A DNA stretch of 58,767 bases from Chthonomonadaceae bacterium. GTDB taxonomy: Bacteria; Armatimonadota; Chthonomonadetes; Chthonomonadales; Chthonomonadaceae. The notes under the pieces are model-generated. The model was not told the origin of the DNA. It did no database searches and saw only the letters and a list, made by a program, of their open reading frames with translations. The position numbers were made by a program, and so were the translations under genes. Shown in pieces: positions 1 through 8,512 of the stretch. The stretch is from assembly GCA_027459665.1 (NCBI GenBank), contig DAIDHN010000023.1, positions 1-58,767 on the forward strand, read 5' to 3'. Each line of letters opens with the position of its first letter. Position 1 is the stretch's first letter.

Positions 1-718
1 CTTCTGGTAAAAGAGGATAGCACAAAATACCCTGTTCAGCATTGGCAGGCAGCCCTGCTGATGGCTGAAACAAAAATGGAATCTTTGAAACGTTCCTCAT
101 ACGGCAGGCAATCTCAACCGCCTGAGCAGGTATAGAGCCGCAGTTTGCACCAATCATCACTGCGCCCCATGCCTGCAGAGCCTCTGCAGCGTCTTCTGGC
201 GCCGCCCCGTCCTGCATGCTAACATGCTCATTGAAATGGCAGGTCACTGCTACAGGCGTGTCACAATATCTGTGTACTTTCTGCAAAGCAGCACGCGTTT
301 GCTGCAGGGTTAGGCAGGTCTCAAGCAGCAGAATAAATCTGGTCTCTTTCAATTCTGAAAATTCCTCAGAGTTGAACCAGCAGTCCACCGCTTCAGGATA
401 CAGTGAGAAGAGTACTGCGCACCCCTCCTGGCTCTCAGAGGCGCAGTGAATGCAATGCTCCAGCCCAAGTTTTATTTCTCTCCCCCAATGTGATCCCGCA
501 GGCATGCCAAATGTATTGGAAGTTAAAAACATGGCGCCGGCTGCCAAATACCTGCGGTGCATATCACACACCATCGATGGGAAAATACGATTGCACGCGG
601 TAGAACTTTCTTTGTGAGATGTTTCTGCGGCAAGAAGGGAGCCAGACGCTCCATCTCCCAGATAGTGCAACCCTGAAAGCATGTTTCTGCAAAATTGATA
701 TGGGTCAATTAGCGTCAT
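1..718 (-). CDS. Homocysteine S-methyltransferase-like protein (3' end outside window)
   Basis: The frame is open from an ATG at 718 to the left edge (239 codons seen), so the C-terminus is missing. The translation resembles the N-terminal homocysteine-binding barrel of MetH/BHMT enzymes: GDGASGSLL near residue 21 matches Met[15 protein letters not shown] matches ETNTF, LLLETC matches LLCETT, and GANCG supplies the first zinc-ligand Cys. The second ligand motif (GGCCG in MetH) would lie beyond the edge. By family it would transfer a methyl group to homocysteine in the cytosol. It is clearly divergent from the full-length MetH elsewhere in this window, so it is a second, non-identical Hcy-type enzyme and its methyl donor is unknown. 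Its ATG overlaps the TGA of the CBS gene by ATGA, suggesting translational coupling. Confidence 0.75.
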   Translation of the reverse strand, partial: MTLIDPYQFCRNMLSGLHYLGDGASGSLLAAETSHKESSTACNRIFPSMVCDMHRRYLAAGAMFLTSNTFGMPAGSHWGREIKLGLEHCIHCASESQEGCAVLFSLYPEAVDCWFNSEEFSELKETRFILLLETCLTLQQTRAALQKVHRYCDTPVAVTCHFNEHVSMQDGAAPEDAAEALQAWGAVMIGANCGSIPAQAVEIACRMRNVSKIPFLFQPSAGLPANAEQGILCYPLLPE

Positions 719-1125
719 GCTGTTTTACGCTCCAATACGCAGCGTGCTGCCGCAACACAGGTCACTATGCCAGCCAGCTGCCTCAAATCATTGGTAACAG
801 CTACCCACTCAAGGCTTTCTGATACCATTCTCTGCAATACCGCTTCCACTGTTAAGTTTTCATTCACAGATGGAGCAGCGGTCATCCAATCGGAACAGGA
901 AGTGGTGAGATGCGATTCACACTCAACATCAACCTGCCCAGTAAGTAGATGGGCGCATATCAAACGAATTTGCTGCAGGTTTATACATCCAAGCAGCTGC
1001 TTATCCCTGTCTGTTACCGCGAGTGCCGACAAATGGTAAATATCCATCATATCCAGCACCTCCAGTAATTTCATATCGGGAGAGGCAGTAACAATGTGGG
1101 ACTCCATCACTTCTTTAAGCGTCAT
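715..1125 (-). CDS. CBS-domain pair protein
   Basis: About 136 residues made almost entirely of two CBS motifs. The first starts at LKEVMESHIVTASPD and runs through LSALAVTDRD and LLGCIN; the second starts at CSDWMTAAPSVNENLTVEA and ends in LAGIVT. CBS pairs bind adenosyl ligands (AMP, ATP, SAM) and gate partner proteins. The start is uncertain: I chose the ATG at 1125 because it begins at the usual first strand of a CBS domain, but no Shine-Dalgarno precedes it. A TTG at 1179 in frame would add 18 residues, and a GGGGGG run lies between the two. The gene sits 8 nt after the upstream glycosyltransferase stop if the TTG is used, and it overlaps the Hcy methyltransferase-like start by ATGA. That coupling suggests it may sense a sulfur or adenosyl metabolite for that enzyme, which is inference. 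Confidence 0.75.
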   Translation of the reverse strand: MTLKEVMESHIVTASPDMKLLEVLDMMDIYHLSALAVTDRDKQLLGCINLQQIRLICAHLLTGQVDVECESHLTTSCSDWMTAAPSVNENLTVEAVLQRMVSESLEWVAVTNDLRQLAGIVTCVAAARCVLERKTA

Positions 1126-1187
1126 GATAGAGTACAGAATAGCATATTTTCTCGCGAGATTTCTATCCCCCCTTGTCAAACTCTAGG

Positions 1188-2693
1188 TCAGTTTTCACTC
1201 AGCGAACTCTTCTCCTGCCAGTTTGCAGGCACCCGGTAAACGCCAATGTAAAACGATTTGCGCAGTATGTGATCAAAGGTGTGTATTCTGTATTGCCGCG
1301 ACACAAGCAATGGATAATGCTTCACCCACCAGCGTTCTTTCCATCTGCCGTCAAGTATCAGAATGTATTCAGGTTTCCCGGCAAATTTCTTTACCGGATC
1401 ATGGTAGTTGCAAAGCTTGTCTATCATATTCACTGCCTCAAAATGATTGTTCATGCACAAGCCGGGGGCCACTGCTCCCAGCAAAACCGAATTGGAAGGC
1501 AGGTTTTTTGCAAGCCACTTGTCAGCTTTCCACTGCTTCCATGTCAGATGTGTTATCCAATCCTGATACCAGTAAATATTTACCCCGCACCATAACACAA
1601 TAGTAAATAGTACAAACTGTCTGGCATGCCGAATATTGCTCACTTTAAGTAGGTAATGAAACATGCAGCCTGCCAACCCCATAACAGCAGGGTAATACAA
1701 AACATAGTAACGGCTGGGAGCATAATCTACAAACGCGAAAAATAGCAGCATTATAATCAGCCAGCCTGTCAGGTATCCAGCAGAGGCGTCCAATTGCATA
1801 CGCCGCCAATTTCGGCATGCTAGATAAATAAAGCCCAGTGCAAGTACAATCTCCACAGGCATATGCTTCAACAAATAGCCTGCTTCTCCGCGTTCCCAGC
1901 TAAACAGTGCATTGTAACCATTGTGCAAAAACACGCCGAGGCTGTGAGGCAGCAGCTGACTGCCAATGTAATATTTATCGACTCGTGCAAGTTCAGCGTG
2001 ATGCGGCAGCCACCAGAGAATAAAATAGGGAACAAGTGCCGCTGCCAAACCAGCGAAATACACTAAAATACTCACTTGCTTTTCTTTTTTAGCATGGTGA
2101 GAGTTCATCCACAGCAAAACTGGCGGCACAGGCCAAATCAGCGCTCCCAATCCTCTCACGCCATATACAATACCCAAAATGAAGCCGCAGGCAAAAAGCC
2201 ATTTAAGGCGGTTTAATTCATCTTTTTCTGCTCTCACCCATGCCCACCAAGCTGCCGTCAATATGAAAGCGCCGGGGGTATCCATCAAGCCCAGCCTGTT
2301 ATACAGCAATATGCTGTGCCCAAGCCCTAAAAAAATAGTGGTTATCCAGGCAATCTCCCTGCTGGCAGTACGCTTCATAGCGTCATAAAAGAAAGGAAGT
2401 GTAAACAGACTGAATAGAATAGAGATAATGCGTGTCTGCACCACCCCTGCTCCATAAACCTTGAATACTGCAATTTGCAGATAGTTCAGCCAGGGCATGA
2501 TCATTCTGTTGTCAAACCCATCAGTATGTTCCCTGCCAAACAGCACCACGTTGCGTGCATTGTGCATATAAAAGCCCTCATCGGTCAACAGTGCGCTCGA
2601 CCATGTAAGCCGCGGATATGCATCGCTTCGCATGTGAATAAATCTCAGCACAATCATGAGTATGCAGGCGCATACAATCAGAATAGTACACAT
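1188..2693 (-). CDS. GT-C family glycosyltransferase, ArnT/PMT-like membrane protein
   Basis: A multi-spanning membrane protein of about 501 residues. After the first membrane segment it has the acidic LTDEGFYMHNARN loop typical of the catalytic first periplasmic loop of dolichyl-phosphate-mannose and undecaprenyl-sugar transferases (DE motif), followed by roughly ten hydrophobic helices and a short soluble tail. By family it moves a sugar from a polyprenyl-phosphate carrier onto lipid, glycan or protein at the outer face of the inner membrane; the substrate cannot be read. I chose the ATG at 2693, which has AAGG nine bases upstream. An in-frame TTG at 2714 overlaps the upstream stop (TTGA) and is preceded by a GGAAGGAAGAGAG tract, so it is a good alternative. 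The gene directly follows the YfhO-like gene, implying one operon. Confidence 0.8.
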   Translation of the reverse strand: MCTILIVCACILMIVLRFIHMRSDAYPRLTWSSALLTDEGFYMHNARNVVLFGREHTDGFDNRMIMPWLNYLQIAVFKVYGAGVVQTRIISILFSLFTLPFFYDAMKRTASREIAWITTIFLGLGHSILLYNRLGLMDTPGAFILTAAWWAWVRAEKDELNRLKWLFACGFILGIVYGVRGLGALIWPVPPVLLWMNSHHAKKEKQVSILVYFAGLAAALVPYFILWWLPHHAELARVDKYYIGSQLLPHSLGVFLHNGYNALFSWERGEAGYLLKHMPVEIVLALGFIYLACRNWRRMQLDASAGYLTGWLIIMLLFFAFVDYAPSRYYVLYYPAVMGLAGCMFHYLLKVSNIRHARQFVLFTIVLWCGVNIYWYQDWITHLTWKQWKADKWLAKNLPSNSVLLGAVAPGLCMNNHFEAVNMIDKLCNYHDPVKKFAGKPEYILILDGRWKERWWVKHYPLLVSRQYRIHTFDHILRKSFYIGVYRVPANWQEKSSLSEN

Positions 2694-2710
2694 ACGCGAG
2701 TACCTTGAAT

Positions 2711-4882
2711 TCAATTTACTCTCTTCCTTCCAAAACGGTTGTATACATAACTTCCCGCGGTGACGCTCATCGACAGGCAGCTTATATATAAACCAAACAA
2801 AAACGTTATGGGGTGGTACATCAGCAAGATATGATGAAAGCCTTTGGATAAAAAACAACCTAAACAATTAATATCTGTCCGATAAAGTTTTATCCGGTGA
2901 TTATTGTCAATGAGATGCCAGCCCGGATACGCCGACTGCGAAAGAACGAGAAAACCTGTGCCGCCGGAAACCGACAAGTTCAAGACTCGCTGGGTACTAT
3001 ACTCTTGCTGCTTGTCATCTAATATGTGAATCTTCCCTGGCAGCCGGTCTGAAGCTGACAGTTCATCTGTAAAGGTACTCGTAAACACAACTGCCTCCTT
3101 GTTGGTGTCAAAACCGGCAGATGTCATACTGGCAAGCGCACGCAAATCATTGGGAACATACTCTATACGTCTCACCCCCCAGGCCAACCCGGAATATGAA
3201 CTTGCATGAGACACATTGAGCATTTTGAAATGCTTCTTATTTCTCAACAAAACGGGCTGCAGGCCTGGTTGTGAAATATGGTAAAGGCGTGGATAAAGCA
3301 GGTATTCCACCCCCATTACCCGAAGAAGAGAAGGCATTTCAGGGTCGTTGCGTATCAAAGCCTGTCTTACCATTCCATCCAGTACGGCAGCGCCAAGCAA
3401 AGGGACTGGCTCATACCCTGAGGCAGACCTGATTTGATACATCAGGTTGGTATTAGGGTCGAGCGTATCTTCTTCACCATGCAGCGCGCGCAATGAATAA
3501 GACCCATAATCTCTGTACCCCTCAGAGATAAACTGATCAGAATAATAGCTGTGTACCGGGGTATACACCCTGCTGTACGGGTGATGCTGCAGCAGTTGTG
3601 CAACGCTGGGAGTATGTGTTAAATGAGTTTGCGAGGTTGCAGGCAGCCAGTCCGGGCTGTACACCCACAACGGAACGATCAGTCCGGCAAAGAGTAACGA
3701 CAGTGCAAGTATTTTATGTTGTTTCACTCGTAGCAGCCAGGCTTCAACACCATATGATGCAACAATTGCGAATGCCAATGTAGCTGGTATCAAATACCTG
3801 CCCGCATCATGAAAACGGGAAATGCCAGGTACGCAGTAGAAAGCAATATAATACAGCCCCCCCTTTACTCCAAAACTCATCCAGAAAAAAAAGAGTGAGA
3901 GCGCAGTCCATATTCTGGCATAAGGCGAAAACTGCCTGTTTATCCAAAGATACAACACGAAAATAATGGGCAGCCATCCCATAAAAAGAGCAGGTTCCCA
4001 GGCATTTCCCTGCCCCCAGTAATCTGCCATAACAGGGCTGCCCACATAATGGGGTATTAGCAGCGTAACTGCCTGGTACCAGCGAAGATGAAATCTGTTT
4101 GCCTGCAGCGGCGACAACGTTTGCCGAGAGCTGTTCAATGCCAATTCAATCACCGGCAGTAACTGCACAGCAGAAAGCCCAATGCCAAGCAGCAGTGATA
4201 ACATCACTGCTTTCAATTTTCCCCCTCCCCTGCCGCTTCTATTCCAGTACCACATCCCATACGGAGCAAGTAAAAGAAAGCTGATATACGCAACCTGTGG
4301 GTGCGCAGCCAGCAGCATGAGGGTGATAGACAGGGCGAGCGTGAGAGCATTGGCAGGTGTGGGCAAATCCAGCACTTTTTCAAGCATTAGCAAAAGCAGT
4401 GGAATACAGGCGATCGAGCAAAACATGGGAGGGAACTGCATACGTCCCAAAACTGCACCGCCGCCCGTCCAGCAGATCGCGCCAGCAACTGCTGCCCAAT
4501 CGTGTTGTACATGGCGTTTCAAGTAGCAGTACAAAAATACACCTGCGGTATACAGCATCAACCCGCTTTGTATAACCACCGCATTCCAGCTGGAAAAAAA
4601 AGGGAGAAGCCAAAAGCCAGGGAAAAACAGACCTATTTGCGGATTACCTGCATAGGGCTGCCCCATCAGCATATAAGGGTTCCACAGAGGCAGTCTGCCT
4701 CGTACCAGCAGAACACGGGCATAATGGTACATAGGGACAAAATAAAGCATAAGATCGCCCCAGTACAGTTTTTTTCCTGTAAACAGCGGAGCGATGATTC
4801 CTAGCTCAAACATTGCCAGCAGTGCAAAAGGAAGACAAGAGCGCAGTATTTTTTTTGACTTTGCTTTGCTGCTCAGGCTCAT
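2711..4882 (-). CDS. YfhO-family membrane protein
   Basis: About 723 residues with a dozen or more hydrophobic segments. The N-terminal part contains the family hallmark around LYWGDLMLYFVPMYHY and GRLPLWNPYMLMGQPYAGNP. The C-terminal soluble part holds the YPGWHLIDNN...IKLYRTDI pattern, and a final membrane helix follows. YfhO proteins are GT-C-fold enzymes; Bacillus YfhO glycosylates lipoteichoic acid, but most homologues have no assigned substrate. Here it probably modifies an exported glycan or lipid together with the glycosyltransferase downstream, which it overlaps or abuts. The start is ambiguous: the ATG at 4882 and a TTG at 4915 both lack a clear Shine-Dalgarno. The promoter is expected between 4916 and 4980, shared with the divergent phosphorylase gene. 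Confidence 0.82.
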   Translation of the reverse strand: MSLSSKAKSKKILRSCLPFALLAMFELGIIAPLFTGKKLYWGDLMLYFVPMYHYARVLLVRGRLPLWNPYMLMGQPYAGNPQIGLFFPGFWLLPFFSSWNAVVIQSGLMLYTAGVFLYCYLKRHVQHDWAAVAGAICWTGGGAVLGRMQFPPMFCSIACIPLLLLMLEKVLDLPTPANALTLALSITLMLLAAHPQVAYISFLLLAPYGMWYWNRSGRGGGKLKAVMLSLLLGIGLSAVQLLPVIELALNSSRQTLSPLQANRFHLRWYQAVTLLIPHYVGSPVMADYWGQGNAWEPALFMGWLPIIFVLYLWINRQFSPYARIWTALSLFFFWMSFGVKGGLYYIAFYCVPGISRFHDAGRYLIPATLAFAIVASYGVEAWLLRVKQHKILALSLLFAGLIVPLWVYSPDWLPATSQTHLTHTPSVAQLLQHHPYSRVYTPVHSYYSDQFISEGYRDYGSYSLRALHGEEDTLDPNTNLMYQIRSASGYEPVPLLGAAVLDGMVRQALIRNDPEMPSLLRVMGVEYLLYPRLYHISQPGLQPVLLRNKKHFKMLNVSHASSYSGLAWGVRRIEYVPNDLRALASMTSAGFDTNKEAVVFTSTFTDELSASDRLPGKIHILDDKQQEYSTQRVLNLSVSGGTGFLVLSQSAYPGWHLIDNNHRIKLYRTDINCLGCFLSKGFHHILLMYHPITFLFGLYISCLSMSVTAGSYVYNRFGRKRVN

Positions 4883-5025
4883 AAGGTCGGCAGGATCTAC
4901 TTTCAATGGCAACAAGAGTCCCGGGAGTTTCGAAGTGCTTCCGATGAAGATAAGGTAAAATACCTCATATTAGAGTAATTGTGTACCACTTTTTTGTTTA
5001 CTGCACAAGAAAGGTCTTCTTCAAC

Positions 5026-5796
5026 ATGAACGGCAGCAACAAGCCCCCGCAGGGAAATATCGCCCTCATCGGCGGCACAGGTTTTGAAAAACTGCCCCCA
5101 GACATATTTGCAGAAAAGCTCATTGTGCAAACTTCCTGTGGTGAAGTTGAACTGCTCTCTGTAAGCGATAACTATACAGAGCCGAACAGTCTTTACTTTC
5201 TATCTCGACATGGAGGCAGCCACCAGCTGGCACCGCACCAGGTGAATTACAGGGCCAACATTCTTGCCTTGAAACAATGTAATGTAACACACATTATCGC
5301 CTGTAATGCAGTTGGTTCGCTTCGCACAGACTGGAAACCGGGCGCTTTTGTACTGCTGTCAGACTTCATAGACTTCACACATCACCGTACTGCACTCCTT
5401 CATGATGAACAATGGAGTCACACCGATTTCAGCATCCCATACAGTCATCAGGTAAGAACTGCGCTCCACTCAGCGGCTCTTGAGATGGATGTATCTGTGC
5501 ATATGAATGCAGTATATCTCTGTTGTGACGGCCCTCGCTTTGAAACTCCCTCAGAAGTTAAATTGTTTCGTGCATGGGGGGCAGACGTAGTAGGAATGAC
5601 TGGTTTGCCAGAAGGAATTCTAGCCAAAGAAGCTGGCATTGAGTATGGAGCCATAGCGCTTGTAACAAATTTAGGGGCTGGTTTGGCAGAGGAGAGTATC
5701 AATCATGAGCAGGTTTCCCGAAAAATGGCTGAATACCTTCCCCTGCTGCAAAGTATGATGTTCCGGGCAGCAGCTCTTTTGTGCGTATCAAACTAA
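5026..5796 (+). CDS. MTAP/PNP-family phosphorylase, probably 5'-methylthioinosine or 6-oxopurine type
   Basis: A 256-residue member of the purine nucleoside/methylthioadenosine phosphorylase family 2. Visible motifs are the phosphate-binding GGTGFEKLP, SRHGGSHQLAPHQVNYRAN, the CDGPRFETPSE loop and GADVVGMTGLPEGILAKE. The base-specificity strand reads VTNLGAGL. In 6-aminopurine enzymes (MTAP) this position carries Asp (TDYD), whereas 6-oxopurine enzymes (PNP, Pseudomonas MTI phosphorylase) carry Asn. I therefore infer methylthioinosine or inosine/guanosine rather than methylthioadenosine as substrate. The ATG at 5026 is chosen because it has AAAGG upstream and begins the conserved fold; a GTG at 4981 gives an odd hydrophobic extension. 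The product feeds purine and methylthio salvage. Its stop overlaps the convergent KdsC-like stop by 4 bases. Confidence 0.88.
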   Translation: MNGSNKPPQGNIALIGGTGFEKLPPDIFAEKLIVQTSCGEVELLSVSDNYTEPNSLYFLSRHGGSHQLAPHQVNYRANILALKQCNVTHIIACNAVGSLRTDWKPGAFVLLSDFIDFTHHRTALLHDEQWSHTDFSIPYSHQVRTALHSAALEMDVSVHMNAVYLCCDGPRFETPSEVKLFRAWGADVVGMTGLPEGILAKEAGIEYGAIALVTNLGAGLAEESINHEQVSRKMAEYLPLLQSMMFRAAALLCVSN

Positions 5797-6341
5797 TTTC
5801 TCCCCCACCCTTCGGGCAGTTTCTCATAAAAAGAAAGAGCTTCTTTCATTTTACCCTGCGCGGTAAAAAGCGCCTCGCATACCTCTCGTACTGCGCCATG
5901 CCCACCACAACACGCAGTGGTGTAGTGAACTCGTTTTCGTACTTCTGGCACCGCATTTGCAGGGGCGGCAGAGACACCTGCAAACTGTAGCGCCGCAATA
6001 TCATTCCAGTCATCCCCCATATAAAGAACTTCAAAAGGGGGGATCCCTTCGGCTTCGCATAACTCCTTCAATACCAATACCTTGTCAGATACCTCCTGCA
6101 CAATGTGTTTCACTCTTAATTCCCTGGCGCGCCGCACGCTCCCCTCATGGCTTCTGCCTGTAATCCAGGCAAGTGTAATCCCAAGTCTCGCTGCGGCTGC
6201 TATCCCCAGACCGTCCTGTACATGAAACCGCTTGTACTCATCGCCATTGTTTCCGTAGATAATGCTGCCGTCTGTCAGCACACCGTCTATATCCATGGCA
6301 AACATGCGAACTTGTTTCAAAAGAGAATGAAACTCAGTCAT
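5793..6341 (-). CDS. KdsC-like HAD phosphatase (3-deoxy-D-manno-octulosonate 8-phosphate phosphatase family)
   Basis: A 182-residue capless HAD phosphatase of the KdsC type. The nucleophile motif FAMDIDGVLTDG gives D17 and D19, motif II is WITGRS, motif III contributes the Lys in VSDKVLVLKEL, and motif IV is MGDDWNDIAAL. Length matches KdsC (about 170-190) and the VLTDG signature is typical. The enzyme would dephosphorylate KDO-8-phosphate or a related ulosonic acid phosphate for LPS or capsule. No kdsA/kdsB neighbour is present here, so the sugar is not proven. The start at 6341 is supported by GGAGG seven bases upstream. It converges on the phosphorylase gene with a 4-base stop overlap. Confidence 0.85.
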   Translation of the reverse strand: MTEFHSLLKQVRMFAMDIDGVLTDGSIIYGNNGDEYKRFHVQDGLGIAAAARLGITLAWITGRSHEGSVRRARELRVKHIVQEVSDKVLVLKELCEAEGIPPFEVLYMGDDWNDIAALQFAGVSAAPANAVPEVRKRVHYTTACCGGHGAVREVCEALFTAQGKMKEALSFYEKLPEGWGRN

Positions 6342-6420
6342 CTGGTATCCTCCAAGCCGTACAATGGAATAGGGTATATTTTAACCACACAATATTACTA
6401 CACAATAAGGAGGATTACCG

Positions 6421-7144
6421 ATGTCTTTTGCGGCGCCACCGGATATTACCTATTTAGGACACTCTACTTTCCTCATGCACACTTCAGATGGAATACGCAT
6501 ATTGCTTGATCCCTGGCTAAAAAACAATCCCTCCTGTCCTAGCCAGTATAAATCTGCAGAAATGCTGGGGAAAATAGACATTCTGCTCATCACACACATG
6601 CACAGCGATAATTTTAGCAAATCCTGAAGTGGTTATTTATTGTATCGCTGAAATTGCTGGTATCGCTGCTGAAATGGGTGCATCCAGTATTCAGCCAATG
6701 AATAAGGGCGGCACAGTAAGCACAGCCAGAATATCTGTCACCATGACTGAGGCAATTCACAGCAGTAGCTATCCCTCGCAGGTGAATGGTGAGGATGTTG
6801 TAGTTTACGGCGGTGAACCTGCAGGTTTCATACTAAAATTCAACAACGGCTTCACCCTCTATTGTGCTGGGGATACTGGTCTTTTTGGTGATATGGCGCT
6901 TCTCAAGCTGCTCTACCAACCTGATATGGCAATACTTCCCATAGGAGACAGATTTACCATGGGGCCGCTGCAGGCTGCCCACGCTGTAAAATTATTGGGG
7001 ATAAACAGTGTGATTCCATGCCACTTCGCAACCTTTCCAATTCTTTCAGGCACTCCAGAGAGCTTTGAACAGGAACTGAAGAATGCTGAGCTTGGTCACG
7101 TGAAAGTTCATACCTTGATGCCAGGGCAGAAATTCTCTCTATGA
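6421..7144 (+). pseudogene. UPF0173-type metallo-beta-lactamase-fold hydrolase, inactivated by an internal deletion/frameshift
   Basis: Two reading frames together match one metal-dependent hydrolase of the UPF0173/YtkL type. The 5' part (6421-6627) has ITYLGHSTFLMHTSDG, ILLDPWLKNNP and THMHSDN, then stops at TGA 6625. The 3' part resumes in the +1 frame with ILANPEVVIYC from about 6611 and carries MNKGGT, HSSSYPSQ, GGEPAGFIL, CAGDTGLFGDM, LPIGDRFTMGP and IPCHFATFP to the stop at 7144. The zinc motif should read HxHxDH followed by about 15 residues before the next strand. Here the His after the Asp and about nine residues are gone, so a deletion of roughly 20-30 bases (3n+2) fits better than a one-base error. 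A strong AAGGAGG precedes the ATG, and it is the first frame of the miaA-hfq-dapF-selB run, so its promoter probably still matters. Confidence 0.85.
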
Positions 7145-7169
7145 AGAGGAATTTTGGCGTGTACAAAGT

Positions 7170-8120
7170 ATGACTAAACCACTGCTTGTACTTGCCGGGC
7201 CAACAGCCGCTGGCAAAACAGAGCTTGCTGTTCTGGCTGCCGAAAGGTTGAATGGAGAAATTCTGAATGCAGATGCCTTTCAGGTATACAAAGGGATGGA
7301 TATTGGAACGGCTAAACCAGAAGCTGAACTGCAGCAGCGAGTTCAATTTCATTTAATTGATCTGGTTGACCCAGATCAGCCCTACAATGCCTCTCTTTGG
7401 AAGAAGCAAGCCTTGAAAGCTCTTGATGACATACAAAAAAAACACAAAACGCCTGTTTTGTGTGGTGGAGCTGGGATGTATATTCGATCACTGCTCTACA
7501 ACTGGTCGATGTCAACTACACCTCAGCAAAGCGAAGTTCGTAAACAATTAAAAGAGATCGCCAACACTCAGGGCAGCAGCATGCTTCATAAAATGCTGGA
7601 GAAGTCAGACCCTGAATCGGCGGCACGCATACACCCCAATGATCTGGTGAGATTAATCAGAGCGCTGGAGGTTTATCAAACCACTGGCATCACTCAAAGC
7701 CAGTATTTCGAGGAAGACAAACAACAAAAGCACACTGTCAATTCAGTGTTTTGGGGTTTGCATCATGAAAGAGAGGTGCTGTACCAAAGAATTGAACACA
7801 GATGTCTGCGCATGATTAATCAGGGGCTGGAAGAGGAAGTGAGAAACCTGTTGGCAAAAGGATACTCGCCTCAGTTAAATTCCATGTCTAGTGTAGGCTA
7901 CAGGGAAATGTGCATGCATCTCAACAGACAGATAACAAAAGACGAAGCAGTTAAACTCATCATAACAAATACTAGGCGTTATGCCAAAAGACAGCTGACC
8001 TGGTTTAGGGCTGAACAAAAAATTTGCTGGCTAAACATGGCAGACTTTTCATCTGCAGAACATGCCGCTGATTATATTTCACAACAATACCAGGATACTA
8101 TATCTCAGTGCACACATTGA
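7170..8120 (+). CDS. miaA: tRNA dimethylallyltransferase
   Basis: 316 residues, the normal length for MiaA. The P-loop LAGPTAAGKTEL is near residue 7, followed by the family signature LNADAFQVYKGMDIGTAKP, then HLIDLVDPDQPYNAS and GGAGMYIRSLLY. The C-terminal part has SVGYREM and TRRYAKRQLTWFR. The enzyme transfers dimethylallyl from DMAPP to A37 of tRNAs reading UNN codons; the isoprenoid donor comes from the pathway that includes IspE in this same window. The gene begins 25 bases after the pseudogene stop, with GAGGA about 20 bases upstream (a long spacing). The miaA-hfq order is a classical arrangement in proteobacteria and also occurs elsewhere. Confidence 0.97.
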   Translation: MTKPLLVLAGPTAAGKTELAVLAAERLNGEILNADAFQVYKGMDIGTAKPEAELQQRVQFHLIDLVDPDQPYNASLWKKQALKALDDIQKKHKTPVLCGGAGMYIRSLLYNWSMSTTPQQSEVRKQLKEIANTQGSSMLHKMLEKSDPESAARIHPNDLVRLIRALEVYQTTGITQSQYFEEDKQQKHTVNSVFWGLHHEREVLYQRIEHRCLRMINQGLEEEVRNLLAKGYSPQLNSMSSVGYREMCMHLNRQITKDEAVKLIITNTRRYAKRQLTWFRAEQKICWLNMADFSSAEHAADYISQQYQDTISQCTH

Positions 8121-8177
8121 TGTGTGCCATTGCGCAATGCGCATTTGCCCTGATTATTTTTACAGGGAGGATACATC

Positions 8178-8489
8178 ATGAATAAGCCACAACTCAACCT
8201 GCAGGATATTTTTCTGAACCAGGTGCGCAAGGAAAATATCGGAGTAACCATCTATCTGATTGGCGGCGTACAACTGAGAGGGATGGTACGAGGATTCGAT
8301 GCCTTCACTATTCTTCTTGACTCGGTAGGCAAGCCAACTCAACTTGTCTACAAGCATGCAGTTTCTTCTATTGTACCTGCCAGACCGGTTTCAACCTTCA
8401 ACCCGGAAATGCCAAGAGACAACACTTTTGACAGAGAAGTGAGAGAGCCAAGAGAAACAAGACCTGGACAGGTAAACGAACCCAATTAA
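8178..8489 (+). CDS. hfq: RNA chaperone Hfq
   Basis: 103 residues. The Sm1 region runs from [20 protein letters not shown] to FDAFTILLD and the Sm2 signature is [10 protein letters not shown], the usual KH motif for RNA binding at the proximal face. The C-terminal tail of about 35 residues is acidic/basic mixed and disordered-looking. Hfq forms a hexameric ring that pairs sRNAs with mRNAs. GGGAGG lies seven bases before the ATG. In the 57-base gap after miaA the sequence TTGCGCAATGCGCAT contains two overlapping palindromes, and a TATTTT follows, so an extra promoter is possible but weakly supported. Confidence 0.97.
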   Translation: MNKPQLNLQDIFLNQVRKENIGVTIYLIGGVQLRGMVRGFDAFTILLDSVGKPTQLVYKHAVSSIVPARPVSTFNPEMPRDNTFDREVREPRETRPGQVNEPN

Positions 8490-8512
8490 TTACATTGAAA
8501 GAGGCATGAGTT

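Noticed and set aside
1140-1185. TTGACA at 1174-1179 (minus) as a promoter for the CBS gene
   Set aside because: No -10-like hexamer occurs at 16-18 bases, and the segment lies inside a closely spaced gene row.
6601-6660. The in-frame TGA at 6625 as a selenocysteine codon, given selB in the same operon
   Set aside because: Homology resumes in a different frame, and a second TGA follows within a few codons of the original frame, so readthrough would not restore the protein.
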